From Adiantum capillus-veneris (lineage: Eukaryota; Streptophyta; Polypodiopsida; Polypodiales; Pteridaceae): a stretch of DNA of 64,000 nt. Below the pieces are notes generated by a model. The model saw only the letters and a list, made by a program, of their open reading frames with translations, searched no databases and was not told the origin of the DNA. A program made the translations under genes and the position numbers. Positions 40,926-52,959 of the stretch are shown here, one piece after another (position 1 is the stretch's first letter; each line of letters opens with the position of its first letter). The DNA lies in assembly GCA_014529385.2 (NCBI GenBank), contig CM043967.1, positions 9,189,501-9,253,500 of the forward strand, given 5' to 3'.

Positions 40926-41300
40926 CTATAGGTGATATGTTTTCCTTCTTAACAACACATTTTGTTGAGGTGTAGGCTTTGTAGATTCTAGTGATTTAAT
41001 CCCACAACTAGCCAAAATTGCATCAAATTCTTTAAACATATACTCTCTCCCTCGATTAAAATGGAGGGTGCCTACAGTACAACTAAAAACATTTTCAATC
41101 AACAACAAATACTATTTGAAGCAGATAAGAACTTAAGACTTAGCCTTGAGCAGATATATTCATGCATGCCATGAGTACTTAAGTATCAATGAAAGTCACG
41201 AAGTACAAATGATTATCAAAAGAAATAGTATGAATCGAGTCGCAAACATCACGGTGAACAAGCTGCAACGTACAAGTAGCTTGCAGTGAACTATCTTTCG
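40926..41300 (-). pseudogene. Element H integrase
   Basis: The minus strand shows LQLVHRDVCDSIHTISF and YFVTFIDT (usual copia H-S-D-V and FIDD), then HFNRGREYMFKEFDAILASCGI and STKPTPQQN. The second catalytic region is decayed. Confidence 0.75.
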
Positions 41301-41367
41301 GAAGCTTAGAACGTTGCATTTTTTTTCTCCAAGTTACAACCTTCATAAACATGCTTAGATGGTGCCT

Positions 41368-41916
41368 CTAATTGGGGCAATGAGGAAACCATATCAAATT
41401 CTTGTAAACACATGAAATACCTTCAAAATCTTTAATTGTGTTTGCAAAGTTCTCCACACACTTTTCATAAAAATTGAGCTTGTACAACCCATGAAAAAAG
41501 GTACTTGATGCCATAATAGTATCACTCGAACTAAGATCGTGAATAGTGTATCTATCATCCACAAACTTTAAAACAACATTAAGTCTTGCTAAAGCAAAAA
41601 CATACAACAAATGCTTCTTGATCCCAAGCACAAAAAAGTACACCAGAAAGTGTGAAGAAAATGCCTTTAACTGTAGTGAACACAATCTTTCCAGCTCCTT
41701 GAATTGGATAAGTGGCATTGTTGGCACAAGTGAAAGTATTCCCATTAGGGACAATATCAAGAGAAGTAAACAAGTCATGATGAAATATAATGTGCTTTGT
41801 AGCACTACCGTCAAAATACCACACATGTGAATCTGCAATTCAATCATGCATGCATGTATCATGGATAGAAGGGTCATACTGACATTGCACACTAAAAGCC
41901 CATTCTGCATCAACAA
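41368..41916 (-). pseudogene. Element H protease and GAG-pre-integrase
   Basis: The minus strand reads WYFDGSATKHIIFHHDLF (copia protease active site D-S-G-A changed to D-G-S-A), TYPIQGAGKIVFTTV and LSGVLF. In another frame come GIKKHLLYVFALARLNVVL and STFFHGLYKLNF. Order and motifs fit Ty1/copia. Confidence 0.8.
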
Positions 41917-41989
41917 CAGATTTGTAGATTTTGTAACGACGGCATCTGAAGAAGATTCACTTTATTTTTTATATGTTGCTTTAACTTTA

Positions 41990-42960
41990 GGACATTGTTT
42001 TATCAATTTATAAGTAGCTTTGCAATTGCTGCAATGAAAATTTTTCTTTTCTCTTTCAATAGATCTACCAGATGCTTTGTTGTTATGAGAGGCATTTGTC
42101 ACAAATGCTCTACTACTTGAAGAAGGAATATTGGAAGTAGCAGCATTTTTATTGCTACTCTTCTTTGTGCAACAATAAAAGCTTGATCAACAGCACATTG
42201 CTTAGCCCTGTTTTTCCTTGACATAGCCTCTTGTAATAGCAAAGTGACCAATGCATAAAACTTAACAACATTACCATTGCCCTATGCAACAAGCCTTAAA
42301 GTAGAAGCAAAAGTCTAATACAAATATGGTAATGCATTCGAGACAATCCGCACAAGTGAATGGTGGAGAATGATTTTACCTACAACAATGAGTTGCTCAT
42401 TGATATCTTTGAGTTCCAAAAGAAAAATGTCCATTTCATCTTCCTCATGCGTGACCTTTGATTTTAGTTGTTTGAGCAAGCCCGTTTTCTATTTTGGCTG
42501 AAGAATGTAAGAATGGTGCACTTGACAAACAACACAATCTACGCATGCATATGTGGATCTCTACTATCCCAATGAGCCTCTTTAGCTATTAGTGGATACA
42601 AGCTAGCTAGAATGCTCTAAGCATATTTTTTGTTTTGGCTGACGAATGTGAGGAGCAATACACACATCACAACCAATGCATTTGCCTGCACATCCCTTTT
42701 TAGCCCCAATGAGCCTCTTCAACTATAGGTAAAATAGCATTAGCAATAAGAGCAAAATGGTAGAACCTGCAACATTATCCACTGTCCACAAAATGTGGGC
42801 ATACATCATAACCTTCAACAATGTTCCATACACCTTTGGAAACAAGTATACGTTGCATCATGTAAGACCACAATGGATAGTTGTCTCCATTTATTTTGTC
42901 ATCAACAGACAACATCTTGAAAACATCATTGCTCTCAGTCATAGTAGTGAAAGACAAAAT
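41990..42960 (-). pseudogene. Element H gag
   Basis: The frame 42957-42775 begins MSFTTMTESNDVFKML and has NGDNYPLWSYMMQRILVSKG, the copia gag N-terminal motif. Later blocks have MDIFLLELKDINEQLIVVGK and a knuckle relic CSNCKATYKLIKQC that lacks the His. Multiple stops. Confidence 0.8.
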
Positions 42961-43276
42961 CTAATGTAGAAAATACCCAAACTCAATGGAAACTATATGT
43001 GCTATATATCACAAACCATAATAGACTATCGAAGACTTGGTATGCAGAAAGTTGCAGTGGAAGAAATTTTGCATAAAAGAATGAAATTGCCTACATAGTA
43101 CTTGTAGTAGTGAAAATGAAGGCCAAAACAAACCCAAATTGAGATAGTGATCACAGCGAGGTCTACAAGCATATCAAAAGTATTTTTTTATCTACTTACG
43201 CATGGCAAAGCTCACAAAAATTGGAGAACATGAGTAGGAGGGTGCTAGGGACTTTCCTCGAGAGGATGCAACATGC

Positions 43277-43970
43277 TCTGACACCAATTCTTGGAGTTAG
43301 AGTTGTAGGAATGTACATAGCTTGGAGATCAAGAAAAATCTCAAGGCACACAACAAAGAACATATTACTAAGATTTCAAATACAAAATAAGTTATCCCTA
43401 GAGTGATGTACAAAGAAAGAGGGAAAAAAACCTCATAGTGAGGGAAAAAAGTGTGTGGATGGTCCTAAATGAGTTCAGGCAAATCACGACCATATACATG
43501 GTAACATTACCACGATGGGTGTGAGTGCAAGATCGACATGCGATCAAGAATAGCCATCATAACTTCGTTCATATGCACTATTGTTTGAGGGCTGACTAGT
43601 CTTTGTGTGTTCCTCTTTTGTGGAGCCATCTCTCGCATAGTACACATTTAATGATAGAATCAATCAAAATTACTTGGATGCCTTGGTTGTTGGTGGCCTT
43701 TGTTGGTCTCTTTGGAGGTAGTCGTGGGGGAGAAAGAGGCGGGATTGGAGGCAGCTCTTGCCATTGCATAAAAGTTTCTGTGCTTGCCCCTCTACCCTTT
43801 TATATAGGCCTCTAAGGTGCATTATTTTGTTGCATGTTTTTCAGCTCTCTACCTCATGGGTGGATTTATGTCATCTACCCAACAAATCATTATATAGGCC
43901 TCCAAAGTGCATTATTTTTGTTGTATACTTTTCAGCTCTCTGTCTTGTGTAGATTCATGTAATCTATCGA
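43277..43970 (-). repeat. Probable 5' LTR of element H with primer-site relic
   Basis: The minus strand at 43287-43276 reads TTGGTGTCAGAGC, close to the plant initiator-tRNA site. Sequence to the right (43292 onward, TGGAGTTAGAG on plus) would be the LTR. Its outer end is not determined; gypsy-type coding appears by about 43980. Confidence 0.5.
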
Positions 43971-43975
43971 TGCAT
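43801..43975. repeat. 90-bp tandem duplication
   Basis: TATATAGGCCTCYAARGTGC starts both units (43801 and 43891). The units match through CAGCTCTCT and the TGTRATCTA segment with moderate divergence. Confidence 0.8.
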
Positions 43976-44860
43976 GGTATAGGGTAGTTGTTCTTAATGG
44001 TGGTTACTTGGTTCAGTTCTCTATAATCAATGCAAAGACAAAGAGTTCCATCTTTCTTCTCTTAGAAGAGTAACAATGTTCCCCAACTTGATTTTGTTGG
44101 TTTAATAAATCCTTGTTCTAGAAGTTGACAAAACTGCTCCTTCAGTTCATGGCCTTTGGTAAGGTCTCTTTGATACATATGCACTTCTTGGGAGAAGTTT
44201 TGCTGCAAATTTCACCTTAAAACTTATCATGAATCTCTTCATGCACTATATATTTTTCTATGACAAAAAATATTTTAATCTTCATTTCCTTACTACAATA
44301 TGAACAAGCTCTTCAAACTTTATTTCTAGCCTGGGCAAATAAATATAACATTTGGTTGAAAAACAAAATAGTAAAGCGTCTTAGGACACTTGAGCGTCCA
44401 ATTACATAACTAGTTTTTAACTCTGATTCTGCTCAAATCTCTTTTAATCCCTTACTCCTTCATCAAGCACTTAGCTCATAGTAAACATCTTGCACACTGA
44501 TGGGTTTCATGATGTCTAGTTGCAAACTAATTGATTCCCTTAGGCCTTGACAAAAGAAATCCACCTATTGCTTTATGGTCATTGATGGTCCATAACGTTT
44601 AAGCCATATAAACTTCGGGTAGTATTCCTTTAAAGATAAGTTATATTGTTTTAAGCTAAAGAAATCGTTCATCTTTGTTGAATTTCCTTTACTACTTTCT
44701 TAATCTCCTTCCAACTCTCGGAGTCCTCTAATACACCCATGTTGTGGCAATGTTCTTTCCACCACAATTTAGCTTCCCCTTTCAAGAGTGACATGATGTG
44801 TATGGTTTTCTCTAGTTTGGATGATTTCCAAGGATTGGTCCTAGTCCAACAAGAAGGCTA
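43975..44860 (-). pseudogene. Gypsy fragment: RT start joined to gag, minus strand
   Basis: The minus strand at 44075-43975 reads [19 protein letters not shown] and [10 protein letters not shown], an RT start. At 44810-44690 it reads SLLKGEAKLWWKEHCHNMG and WKEIKKVVKEIQ, a gag domain. Protease lies between in intact elements; here only about 600 bp of decayed sequence does. It is a family distinct from A-G. Confidence 0.7.
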
Positions 44861-44879
44861 TGATCATTAAAAGCGTGAA

Positions 44880-45128
44880 ATTCACTATCAAGTTGGATCA
44901 CTATACATGCTAGGAATCGATGGAATTATGAGAAAATGTGTGCCCATGCAGGGTAGGATGCAAGTTATAATTGAAGCTCACAGTGGGAGCTCAAGGGATT
45001 ACTTTTCCATTGATATCACTTACGAGAATATTTTGCAAGCTGGGTTATGGTGGCATACTATGATAGGGATTCTCAATCTACATGCACCGTCATGTAAACA
45101 TGGGCGTGTACTTATGTCACACCCATGA
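44880..45128 (+). pseudogene. Gypsy integrase zinc-binding fragment, plus strand
   Basis: The reading LGIDGIMRKCVPMQG, then EAHSGSSRDYF, ILQAGLWWHTM and SCKHGRVLMSHP matches the His-His-Cys-Cys region of Ty3/gypsy integrases (HSG.., ILQAGLWWPT, C..C). It is opposite in strand to the adjacent gag-RT fragment. Confidence 0.7.
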
Positions 45129-45884
45129 ATATAAGCATTGACCAATAAAGACAAAAGTATTACCCAGTGCACGTGATCTCCGTGCACCTCTAAACTAAGG
45201 TGTGTAGGGATCGGTCATGGCTAGAGAATGTGAGGTAGGTAACTTACGTTGTTATCTGCCTTTGGTTTGGCTCTCCTAATAGTCATGTTGTGTGCACTCA
45301 CTATTACTTGTTAATTTGTTTTACAATCTTTAGATTAATTATGGACAATAGGATGGCATGCCCTTTTATGCTATGTAAGCATCAAATGTTTTGAAAACGA
45401 AAGATCTGTGATCAACATATAGGCAAGAACAATCTTTTTCCCACATAGAGCAACTACAAGCTCTGCGTTATCAATCTCATGGTCAAGAGAGAATATACCA
45501 AATCTTGCATATTGATATCACTCCAATCTCAACATGGACTCAACAAAGGAGGAAAACATCAAATGAAACACTACCGCATGTTACATTTGGCTCTGGAAAA
45601 CAAGTGCTACAATGAGCTACAGGAAATGCAAAGGCTCTTCTTTAATGGGGAGTATTGGGTTATTGATGAGGTGACTCATGGGAGCTCTAATTATGTACCA
45701 AATGGTTATGCATGAAACTCTTGGAGAGTCCATGAAACTTGGATCTTTGGTGTCCAAAGTGTGCTGCTTGGAGAGCTTGATGCAAAAAAAGGGCCCTAGC
45801 CAAAGGCGGTGCCAGTTGGAAAAATAGGGTTTTAGGATTGATATCACATAATTTGGTCGACAAAACACATTGCATCTCTCTCAT
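45129..45884. other. Unassigned stretch
   Basis: Short open frames on both strands without recognisable domains. Probably further retroelement debris. Confidence 0.3.
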
Positions 45885-46036
45885 GGCTATGCATTAAAAA
45901 AAGTGTTCGTAAGCCATTCTAAGGCCCCATGTCCCCTCAATGAGAGGGGCCACACATTGGCCAAATAAGAATCGCCCCTCTTATTGAGGGGTCTTCGGGC
46001 CTTAGAATGGCTCCCAGACCTTTCTTAATACATGGC
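45885..46036. mobile_element. Foldback (MITE-like) element of about 150 bp
   Basis: The inner arms are almost perfectly complementary: AGCCATTCTAAGGCCC and CCCTCAATGAGAGGGGC on the left against GCCCCTCTTATTGAGGGG and GGGCCTTAGAATGGCT on the right, with a spacer of about 25 bp. The outer arms (GGCTATGCATTAA / TTAATACATGGCC) pair with mismatches. No clear target duplication was found. Confidence 0.7.
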
Positions 46037-46693
46037 CCCCCCATTTTTCTCTATGTTCAAAGGCCTCACAAAACCTCTATACTAAACACTCAAGACTAGA
46101 AAATCGACCAAACAAGGGAACAATTTCTACTCCCTTATGGCCACCCCTCGTTCTTGGAAATGTTTTAGTAAAGTCATTGCTTTGGTATTTGGAACTACAT
46201 GTGGCTCCTATTGTTATAACATCCAACCAAAGGTTTTCTTGATTAGCAGTTGACATACACTTCAATGGCACATATCTTCTATGCTGACAATATATGCATT
46301 TATAATTTATGTTTAGCTATTGGTATCATCAACAAACTAGCCAATGAATAGGGAGATTTAAGATTATTTGATACCAAAAACTAGGCAAGTATTTTGCTAG
46401 TCAACACTACTCAAAGAAGGTGGGAACTCAAAGGTGTTACAACATATGTATGCTAAAACATGAATCGACAATAAGTTAATTGTTCCCTTATTAATCACTA
46501 CTATACATCAACACCTCCATCTTAAGCTCTCCTTGTCCTTAGTCAAGCTTTGCATAGGCATACTAATATGAAAACAGTGACATGTTGGAAAGAAAGAACT
46601 TAGATTTCTCAACTTGTCAAATGTTTCTAATGAGCCAAGATATATTCAACATCCCCAAATAATAAAATCTTGAAAAAGATTAAGATTCACATT
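46037..46693. other. Unassigned AT-rich stretch
   Basis: No domain-bearing frame and no repeat structure recognised. Confidence 0.4.
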
Positions 46694-46839
46694 ATTCTTT
46701 AAGCCGCAACAATCAAAATATTGTTTGCATTTCTTCATGGTGGAGTGATCACTTGAGATTTGAAATATTCTTTAAGCTGCAACAATCAAAATATTGTTTA
46801 CATTTCTTCATGGTGGAGTGATCACTTGAGATTTGAAAC
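46694..46839. repeat. 73-bp tandem duplication
   Basis: ATTCTTTAAGCYGCAACAAT begins both units (46694, 46767). The two differ at only a few positions and both contain TCATGGTGGAGTGATCACTT. Confidence 0.9.
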
Positions 46840-48272
46840 ATCTTAGAGGCAACCAATAACAACAAATTGAAATATCCTTAAAGGTCAACAATATTTCTCT
46901 TATCTATATGAAACTCTAGTAATTCAAATTAAATGCTCTCACTCAACATGACACCGTTTTGGAAAAAAAAAGTTTATATTGCACCAAAATGGGTATAAAT
47001 ACAAAGAATTTATGGAGGATTTCGACCTCATCAAAAAATTTACAAAGCGAGACAATATTGTTGTTGCGAGGCTTCTCTTACAAGTATTTATCTTCCTAAT
47101 CTAGAGATTCAAATACACTTGAGTCTTTTTGTGTCTATGATAGTAGGGAAGATTTTAATACTTGATGGAAGGCTTTTCTAGGAGCTCCTAGAGAGTAGCT
47201 AACACAAATCCTATTAATCTTATCAAAAGCTTTTAACATGGTATTGTAAGGTTCCTCTTAGATAAAGAATAGAGCATTTTCCATCTCTACACATGGTTGC
47301 TTGCTCATGTCCCCTCAAAACTAGTTGACAATGTAAGTAAACACTAAATTTTGTGAGCACAAAGGGATAAAGCACAAAATGACTCTCCATAGATAGCATA
47401 ACTTACTTGCATATGGTTCACCAAAGCCACCAACTTACTTGCATTGTGAAACTCAATCACATGTTATGCAACACTAGATGGTGCACTTTGCAAAGCCACC
47501 AACAAAATATCACGCCCCAATGGTATGATGAGATTTACTTACTTTTGATGTAAAGCCCTAGGCATTGAAAGCCATAAAGAGGTTGATTGTCTCTAGTATG
47601 ATAAACTTAGAGATGGAGATACTGTCAAGCTATGAATCTAAGCTACAAGGATAGTTTCCTTACTAATCTATCCTCATGTTTGAGGTAAACCCTTGCAATG
47701 CCTACTCACCATCTACACCTCTTATTGTTGTGGATACAATTCCTTTGAGATCATCATTTTTCCACCTTTGAGAGTAGAGGTCTACATGTGTATTGTGAGT
47801 AAATGAAAGTAGAAGGAGAAGATCGTTTCATGCTACAATGGAGGTGAGATAAGGGAGAGTAGCTAGCTTGGTGTGAAAATATGTGCTGGCAGGGGGAAGA
47901 GAAGAGAGAGGAGCTTGCTTGGTGCTACAATGGAGGTGGGAGAAAGCTAGTAGAGAGAGAATGTGTGACTATAGGGTGCATGTGGTTGTTGGAGCAATGG
48001 AGATCTTAGGAAAGTGTTTGTAGAGAGACAAAATCACTTTTTAGGTATAGATTAGGTTTGGGGAGACTTTGGAGGGTGGAAAGTGATTTTTTTTCTGTTT
48101 TTTTGGGTTTTTAAGTTCACGTTTTTTACTTTTGGTACTTTTTTTAATCATATAATAGGTTTGGGGAGCTTTTAAGGAGGAAAAATATCAGTTTTGATTT
48201 TTTTTTGAAAATTTTAAATTTGTAGTGTATTTTCAAATCCATACCAGAAAGTGGGGGAAGGACGTCACAATG
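46840..48272. other. Unassigned stretch, possibly copia debris
   Basis: AACATGGTATTGTAAGG near 47235 looks like a decayed LTR end plus tRNA-Met primer site, but no LTR partner or gag is recognisable. The region otherwise lacks open frames with domains. CTACAATGGAGGTGRGA recurs at 47836 and 47923. Confidence 0.3.
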
Positions 48273-48297
48273 GTTACCTCCCCCCCCCCCTCCCCCC
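48273..48297. repeat. C-rich homopolymer run
   Basis: C runs broken by one T. Low-complexity sequence. Confidence 0.9.
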
Positions 48298-48454
48298 GAA
48301 TACCCAATCCCTTTCCCCTAGCCACCTCCCTTAAGGACATTCTCACTAGGTAAGTGACCATTCGGAGGTATAATGCTACCCTCCACACTATTTGGCACAG
48401 GAGTTTTCAAATCGGATCAACGGTGGGGGTTATTCGAGCCGTCGGATGCGTTTT

Positions 48455-48700
48455 TGTAAATTTGGGCCATCGTGTAAATTTGGGGTGAAAAGTAAACTTG
48501 GGCTAGCATGTAAATTCGGGCTAGTAGGTAAATTCGGATTCGCACCTTGAGCCTCGAACCCACAACATCCCCCGTGCAGTGCATGTGCTCTAACCACCAC
48601 GCCCGCATGTGTTCACTAAAGTATGTGGCATTTCAATGCCACATATGTAAATGCGGGCCGATTTGTAAATTCGAGACAATTTTATAAATTGGAGCCGCCC
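48455..48700 (-). repeat. tRNA-derived SINE relic, minus strand, with GTAAATTYGGGC repeats
   Basis: On the minus strand, GTGGTGGTTAGAGCACATGC (box A type) and GTGGGTTCGAGGCT (box B type) lie about 40 bp apart at 48608-48545. On the plus strand next to it, five GTAAATTYGGG-like words occur at about 48465, 48475, 48507 and 48528, with relatives at 48648 and 48667. No acceptor stem pairs, so it is not a tRNA gene. Confidence 0.6.
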
Positions 48701-50040
48701 GATCGCACAGCCTACAATGCGCGCATCTCACCATTCTCACCTCCACCCTTGATCCCATTTGAGCATGCCCGTGCCATATAGTGCTGAGGTAATGCTTCCT
48801 TGTCCCCCTACTTTTTTGAGGATATAGAGTGTGTCCACCACCCTCTTTCTATTGACTAGTCTCTAATTAACCTTAATTTCAAATGGTCTCTAGAGGATTC
48901 TTGTTTTTATCACATGGAGGAAATTTTAAAATACTATTTATCCCAAAAAAATTCAACTTTTTTTAATTTTCTAAAAATAGTAAGGAGCCACAAAAATGGC
49001 TTTTGAATTTGACAACATACACGTTTTTAAGGCTTATAACAAGTTGACAGTCTTTTTTCTAGAAATAATATATACATAAATTCTCAGTGTATACATGTCC
49101 ATGTATTTTTCACAAAACTTTCAATGTGCTTTGAAGGTCTTTATGGGGTCTACAGGGGACATCAAAGCTTTGAAGGCCTTTACCGGGTCTACGTGGGATA
49201 TCAAAGCTTTTAATCAGTTTTTGTTCAATTGTACATAAAATATGGCTCTTGAAAATTAATACTTTTACATAAAATTATTTTTTTCTATTTTTTTAAACTT
49301 TGTACATGCCTTGAGAACCAATCCTTGAAAGGTGTTGATGAGGTTTTCTATGGTTTGTAAGAATAAAAATTTACAAAAAACTTGCTTATAGCCACAAAAG
49401 TGGCTTGTGTTCATACAACCCTAGTGTTACCGTAAAGTCTTGTTTCTTTTGCAATGCCAAATTATCAAGTTAGTTATGAGAGTGAAAGTTTTAAATCGAT
49501 TGTATTTTTTTGGGTAGAGTGTGGGTTCTTTACTGCAGCTCCTTAAAATGGTTGTAATAAGTCATTTGTAGTAGCTGTAGCAAAGGAATTTGCACTCTAT
49601 CCAAAAACAAATTGCAAGTTTTTTGACAGTATAAACATCGATATTTTCAGTGCATATATCAATGGTATGAGTTTGTTGCTAATATCAATGCTTATACTCC
49701 TGCAAAGAAAACAACATTAACTACAGTTTGTGTCCATATTAAAAAATTCAAATTGTGAACGATTTTTAGACAATGTAAATGCATTTACAAACTCATAGCA
49801 TAAAGTATTGTATCCACCACTATCCAAATAAAAAACACCTAAAATATATAGTCTCGCCAATGCAATCTCCCTCTGTTGTATGTATTTGTTTGGAGTCCTC
49901 GCCAACTCTTCCTTGAGCTACACCCACTCACACGTGTCCATCTAGACGACCTTACCTTTCCTATTTCTTTGTGCACCATAGGATTTTAAGTGGCAATGTG
50001 CCATGAGATTACATGGACAAGTCTACATCCATTGAATACT
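48701..50040. other. Unassigned AT-rich stretch with a 39-bp tandem duplication
   Basis: CTTTGAAGGYCTTTAYSGGG repeats at 49129 and 49168 (period 39 bp). Nothing else is recognised; open frames are short and without domains. Confidence 0.5.
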
Positions 50041-51890
50041 TACTGCTTCAAATCCCTTAGTTGGCAAAAAAAATAAAAATTATTTTATGACCAAATCGAA
50101 TATTGCATAGTTGTTGATGCACTTTGTCATTGCTTTTCTAGACTCATCTTGTAGTGGGACTTTATTCTCACATTTATACACCTTGGTGGGAGTATACTTA
50201 TGAGCTTCCCAAGGTGTACTAGATGTGCTGCATGGTGTGCTTTCAGATGTGCTTAATGGTGTGGTTGGAGCAATCGATGTCAATGGATGTACATGCTTTG
50301 GAGTGTGGGTGTTGGTAGAGCTATCCCTCTGGAATCCTCCTCCCCATTCTCCGTTGCTACTACTATATTTATGTCTTGGAGCTTCTTGATGTACAGGACA
50401 ATGAAGGTGTGGCCTCCGGTGTGGTGTCGGCTAGAGTATGCCCTCAAGGTGGAGTGCCTAAGGGGCAGGGACCGATGGCATTCATATATGTAGACGAACC
50501 TAATGGTGTAGTGTTTGTAGCTCATCCGAAGGGGGTGGTAGTAGATGTAGATGGACCAACGGGGGACACTGCCTGACTCTGCCACTTTGCTATTGCTCGA
50601 GTATGGCCATACCTTCCCATCTATCAAACCAATCAAGGCCCATGGTGAAGTCTGGCATACCACTCGCTAAAACGGTGAAATCGTCCCTTGGAGAAGTATC
50701 CATGGTGGAGAAACATTGTAAGCAAGCATTAAACATTAAAGCAAATCAATAGTTATATTTCTCTATCACAAAATGATAATATAGTAGATATACATAATAT
50801 AAAATGTTTATACACACAAACAATCCAAAAAAATTTACAACAAATATAAGCTAGAACACTTTGTACACTTGGAGAAAAATAGAGTGATAAGAAAGAAGAT
50901 GTTTTTAAAAAGTTACTTACAAAGTGAGACATTAAGTGTCCATTGATCTTTCATCTTCAAAAAGATCCAAAGCTCCAAAAATATCTATCTCTAACTTTAT
51001 TCCAACACTTTCAGCAAATAATTGAAGTGCATTAATTGAATCCACTTTATCCTCATCCATGTCTTATCCTGGAATTGCATCCACCTATTTCTTAGTATTT
51101 TCCTCTAGAACTTGGACTTCCACCTCATTGTTGTCACCTTCTTCAAGGGAAAGTTTTCGTGGTTTGAGATCATCTGGAATGACTTCCACCTCAACACCCT
51201 CAAACACCTGTCTACTGCGTGGTGCAACCTGAACCTCAAACACCTAGTATTTATCAATTAGATATGATGTCAACACCACTTTCTCATAATGCTCTGGGAA
51301 TTTTTCATTGTCATGTGTCATTGTTAATGTGTCATCTAGAATGACTTCCACCTCAACACCCTCAAACACCTGTCTACTGCGTGGTGCAACCTGAACCTCA
51401 AACACCTAGTATTTATCAATTAGATATGATGTCAACACCACTTTCTCATAATGATCTGGTAATTTTTCATTGTCATGTGTCATTGTTAATGTTGTCATCT
51501 TCATGTGTTGGTGTTGTTCTTCCTCATTGATGGTTGTTATCTTTGTCTTGATTTTATGTTGAATTGCTTGATCTTCATTGGTGTTGTTGGCCAATGCAAC
51601 AATTTGATGCTTTAGCGGGATTAGTTATGATTGCAAATTATGCTTCCAATCACTATATGCAAGTGCCTAATTGTGTGCTAATCAAGCCTAAGTGAAAATG
51701 CGGACTAGTGCACACACTAAATACTACTAATCACATGTATCTCTCATGGATGAGGGTAATGGCTTGCAATGAACATTCTCAAAATCCATGAGAGTCGCAT
51801 CAGGATTGTGTAGCTTATGGCTACGAACACTTGATGAAAAGAGAGTGATCAAGTGTGTAATTAAGAGAGATTAATTAGGCCTAGATGTGA
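50041..51890 (-). other. Region downstream of a copia primer site, no domain recognised
   Basis: It lies where the internal region of a minus-strand copia element would be. A 127-residue minus-strand frame (50663-50280, beginning MVCQTSPWALIGLIDGKVW) and the segment around 51600-50940 are open for stretches but resemble no family I can name. Stops interrupt both. Confidence 0.35.
51179..51500. repeat. 162-bp tandem duplication
   Basis: ATGACTTCCACCTCAACACC begins each unit (51179 and 51341). The copies are nearly identical apart from a few substitutions, and 162 is a multiple of three. On the minus strand the unit reads YEKVVLTSYLIDKY, stop, VFEVQVAPRSRQVFEGVEVE; the stop is in both copies. 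Confidence 0.92.
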
Positions 51891-52400
51891 ACCATTGGCT
51901 CTGATACCACTTGTTGGGAATTCTACATCAAGAACAAGATCTTGACAAATCTTGTTAGAGAAATTAATGCACATGAAGAAGAAGAATCAATTGAATAGCC
52001 TACATTGGAAGAGGGCAAAACGTTTGGGCTTAAATTTTTGTTATTGATTGGTGTATGTTATCCTCTTAATTCTCCTACGTGTATCTTATCCTTTACTTGG
52101 GTACTTTAGATACTGTGGAGGTTTCCATAATTGTGTTCTCATGGGGCATGTATGAATTCTTGTTTAGGGTTAGAGTCCCTCTTGAATTGTCCCAATACTC
52201 TTTTAATTGGATACCATCTAAGGAGGGTGTTGGGATATGTGCTACCAATTCTAGGGGCATATAGGAAACCTCTCTTACCCATGACATCGTTGATGAGTTA
52301 AGCCACCTCCTAATGCTATCTTCCACATCCCCCTCGGTATTTATCTTATATCTTGCACATCTCTATAAGAATCCTCGTAGAACACATGAAGTAATGAAGT
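51891..52400 (-). repeat. Copia-type primer-binding site and probable 5' LTR, minus strand
   Basis: The minus strand at 51909-51892 reads TGGTATCAGAGCCAATGG, an exact tRNA-Met-type plant primer site. Two bases away the plus strand begins TGTTGGGAATTC (51912), the expected LTR end. The outer LTR boundary and the other LTR were not found, so the right coordinate is a rough limit. Confidence 0.65.
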
Positions 52401-52725
52401 AGTGTTTGTATTGTATTCTAGAGCTCTTTTCATTTGGTGTCTCTCTCACTCTCCAGCAATCTCCATGATTAAGCTTGCTAACCAACCATTATAATCCCAT
52501 GAGAGAAAAGAAGAGAGAGAAGAAGGAGATAAATTAAAGAGTCTCACAAAAGGAAAGCAATTAAATCAGTAGGCAAGTAGATGGAAAACGCTTGGGGGGG
52601 TGTTTACTTGCCAGTTCCCCCACAATCGCATATGTAGCCAATATCCCATGAAAGGCCACATGGGGTGCTTGCACCAACATCATATGAGAGAGAGCCCCGG
52701 TCCTATGGCATTATGAGCCCCCAGT

Positions 52726-52846
<121 letters not shown>

Positions 52847-52959
52847 GCAAATAGCATAACTGATGAGTTTCTTCAAAGTCTTTAGAATCACTTTGAATAC
52901 AACCAACATCAATCAACACTCCATCTCTAATATGACATCATGAAAGAGAATGTGGCCAT

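Larger units (their letters stand above)
38741..43290 (-). mobile_element. Element H: decayed Ty1/copia internal region
   Basis: On the minus strand from 43290: a primer-site relic, gag, a zinc-knuckle relic, protease, GAG-pre-integrase, integrase core, RT pieces (one part present twice) and the RT end at 38865. The 3' end is cut off where element G's LTR ends (38740). No intact frame remains. Confidence 0.82.

Noticed and set aside
47232-47252. Primer-binding site of another copia (AACATGGTATTGTAAGG)
   Set aside because: Only the first six bases match TGGTATCAGAGC and no LTR or gag was found; kept only as a remark.
50280-50663. 127-codon minus-strand frame as a host gene
   Set aside because: Low-information sequence, no recognised domain, position fits the interior of a decayed retroelement; listed only as unassigned.
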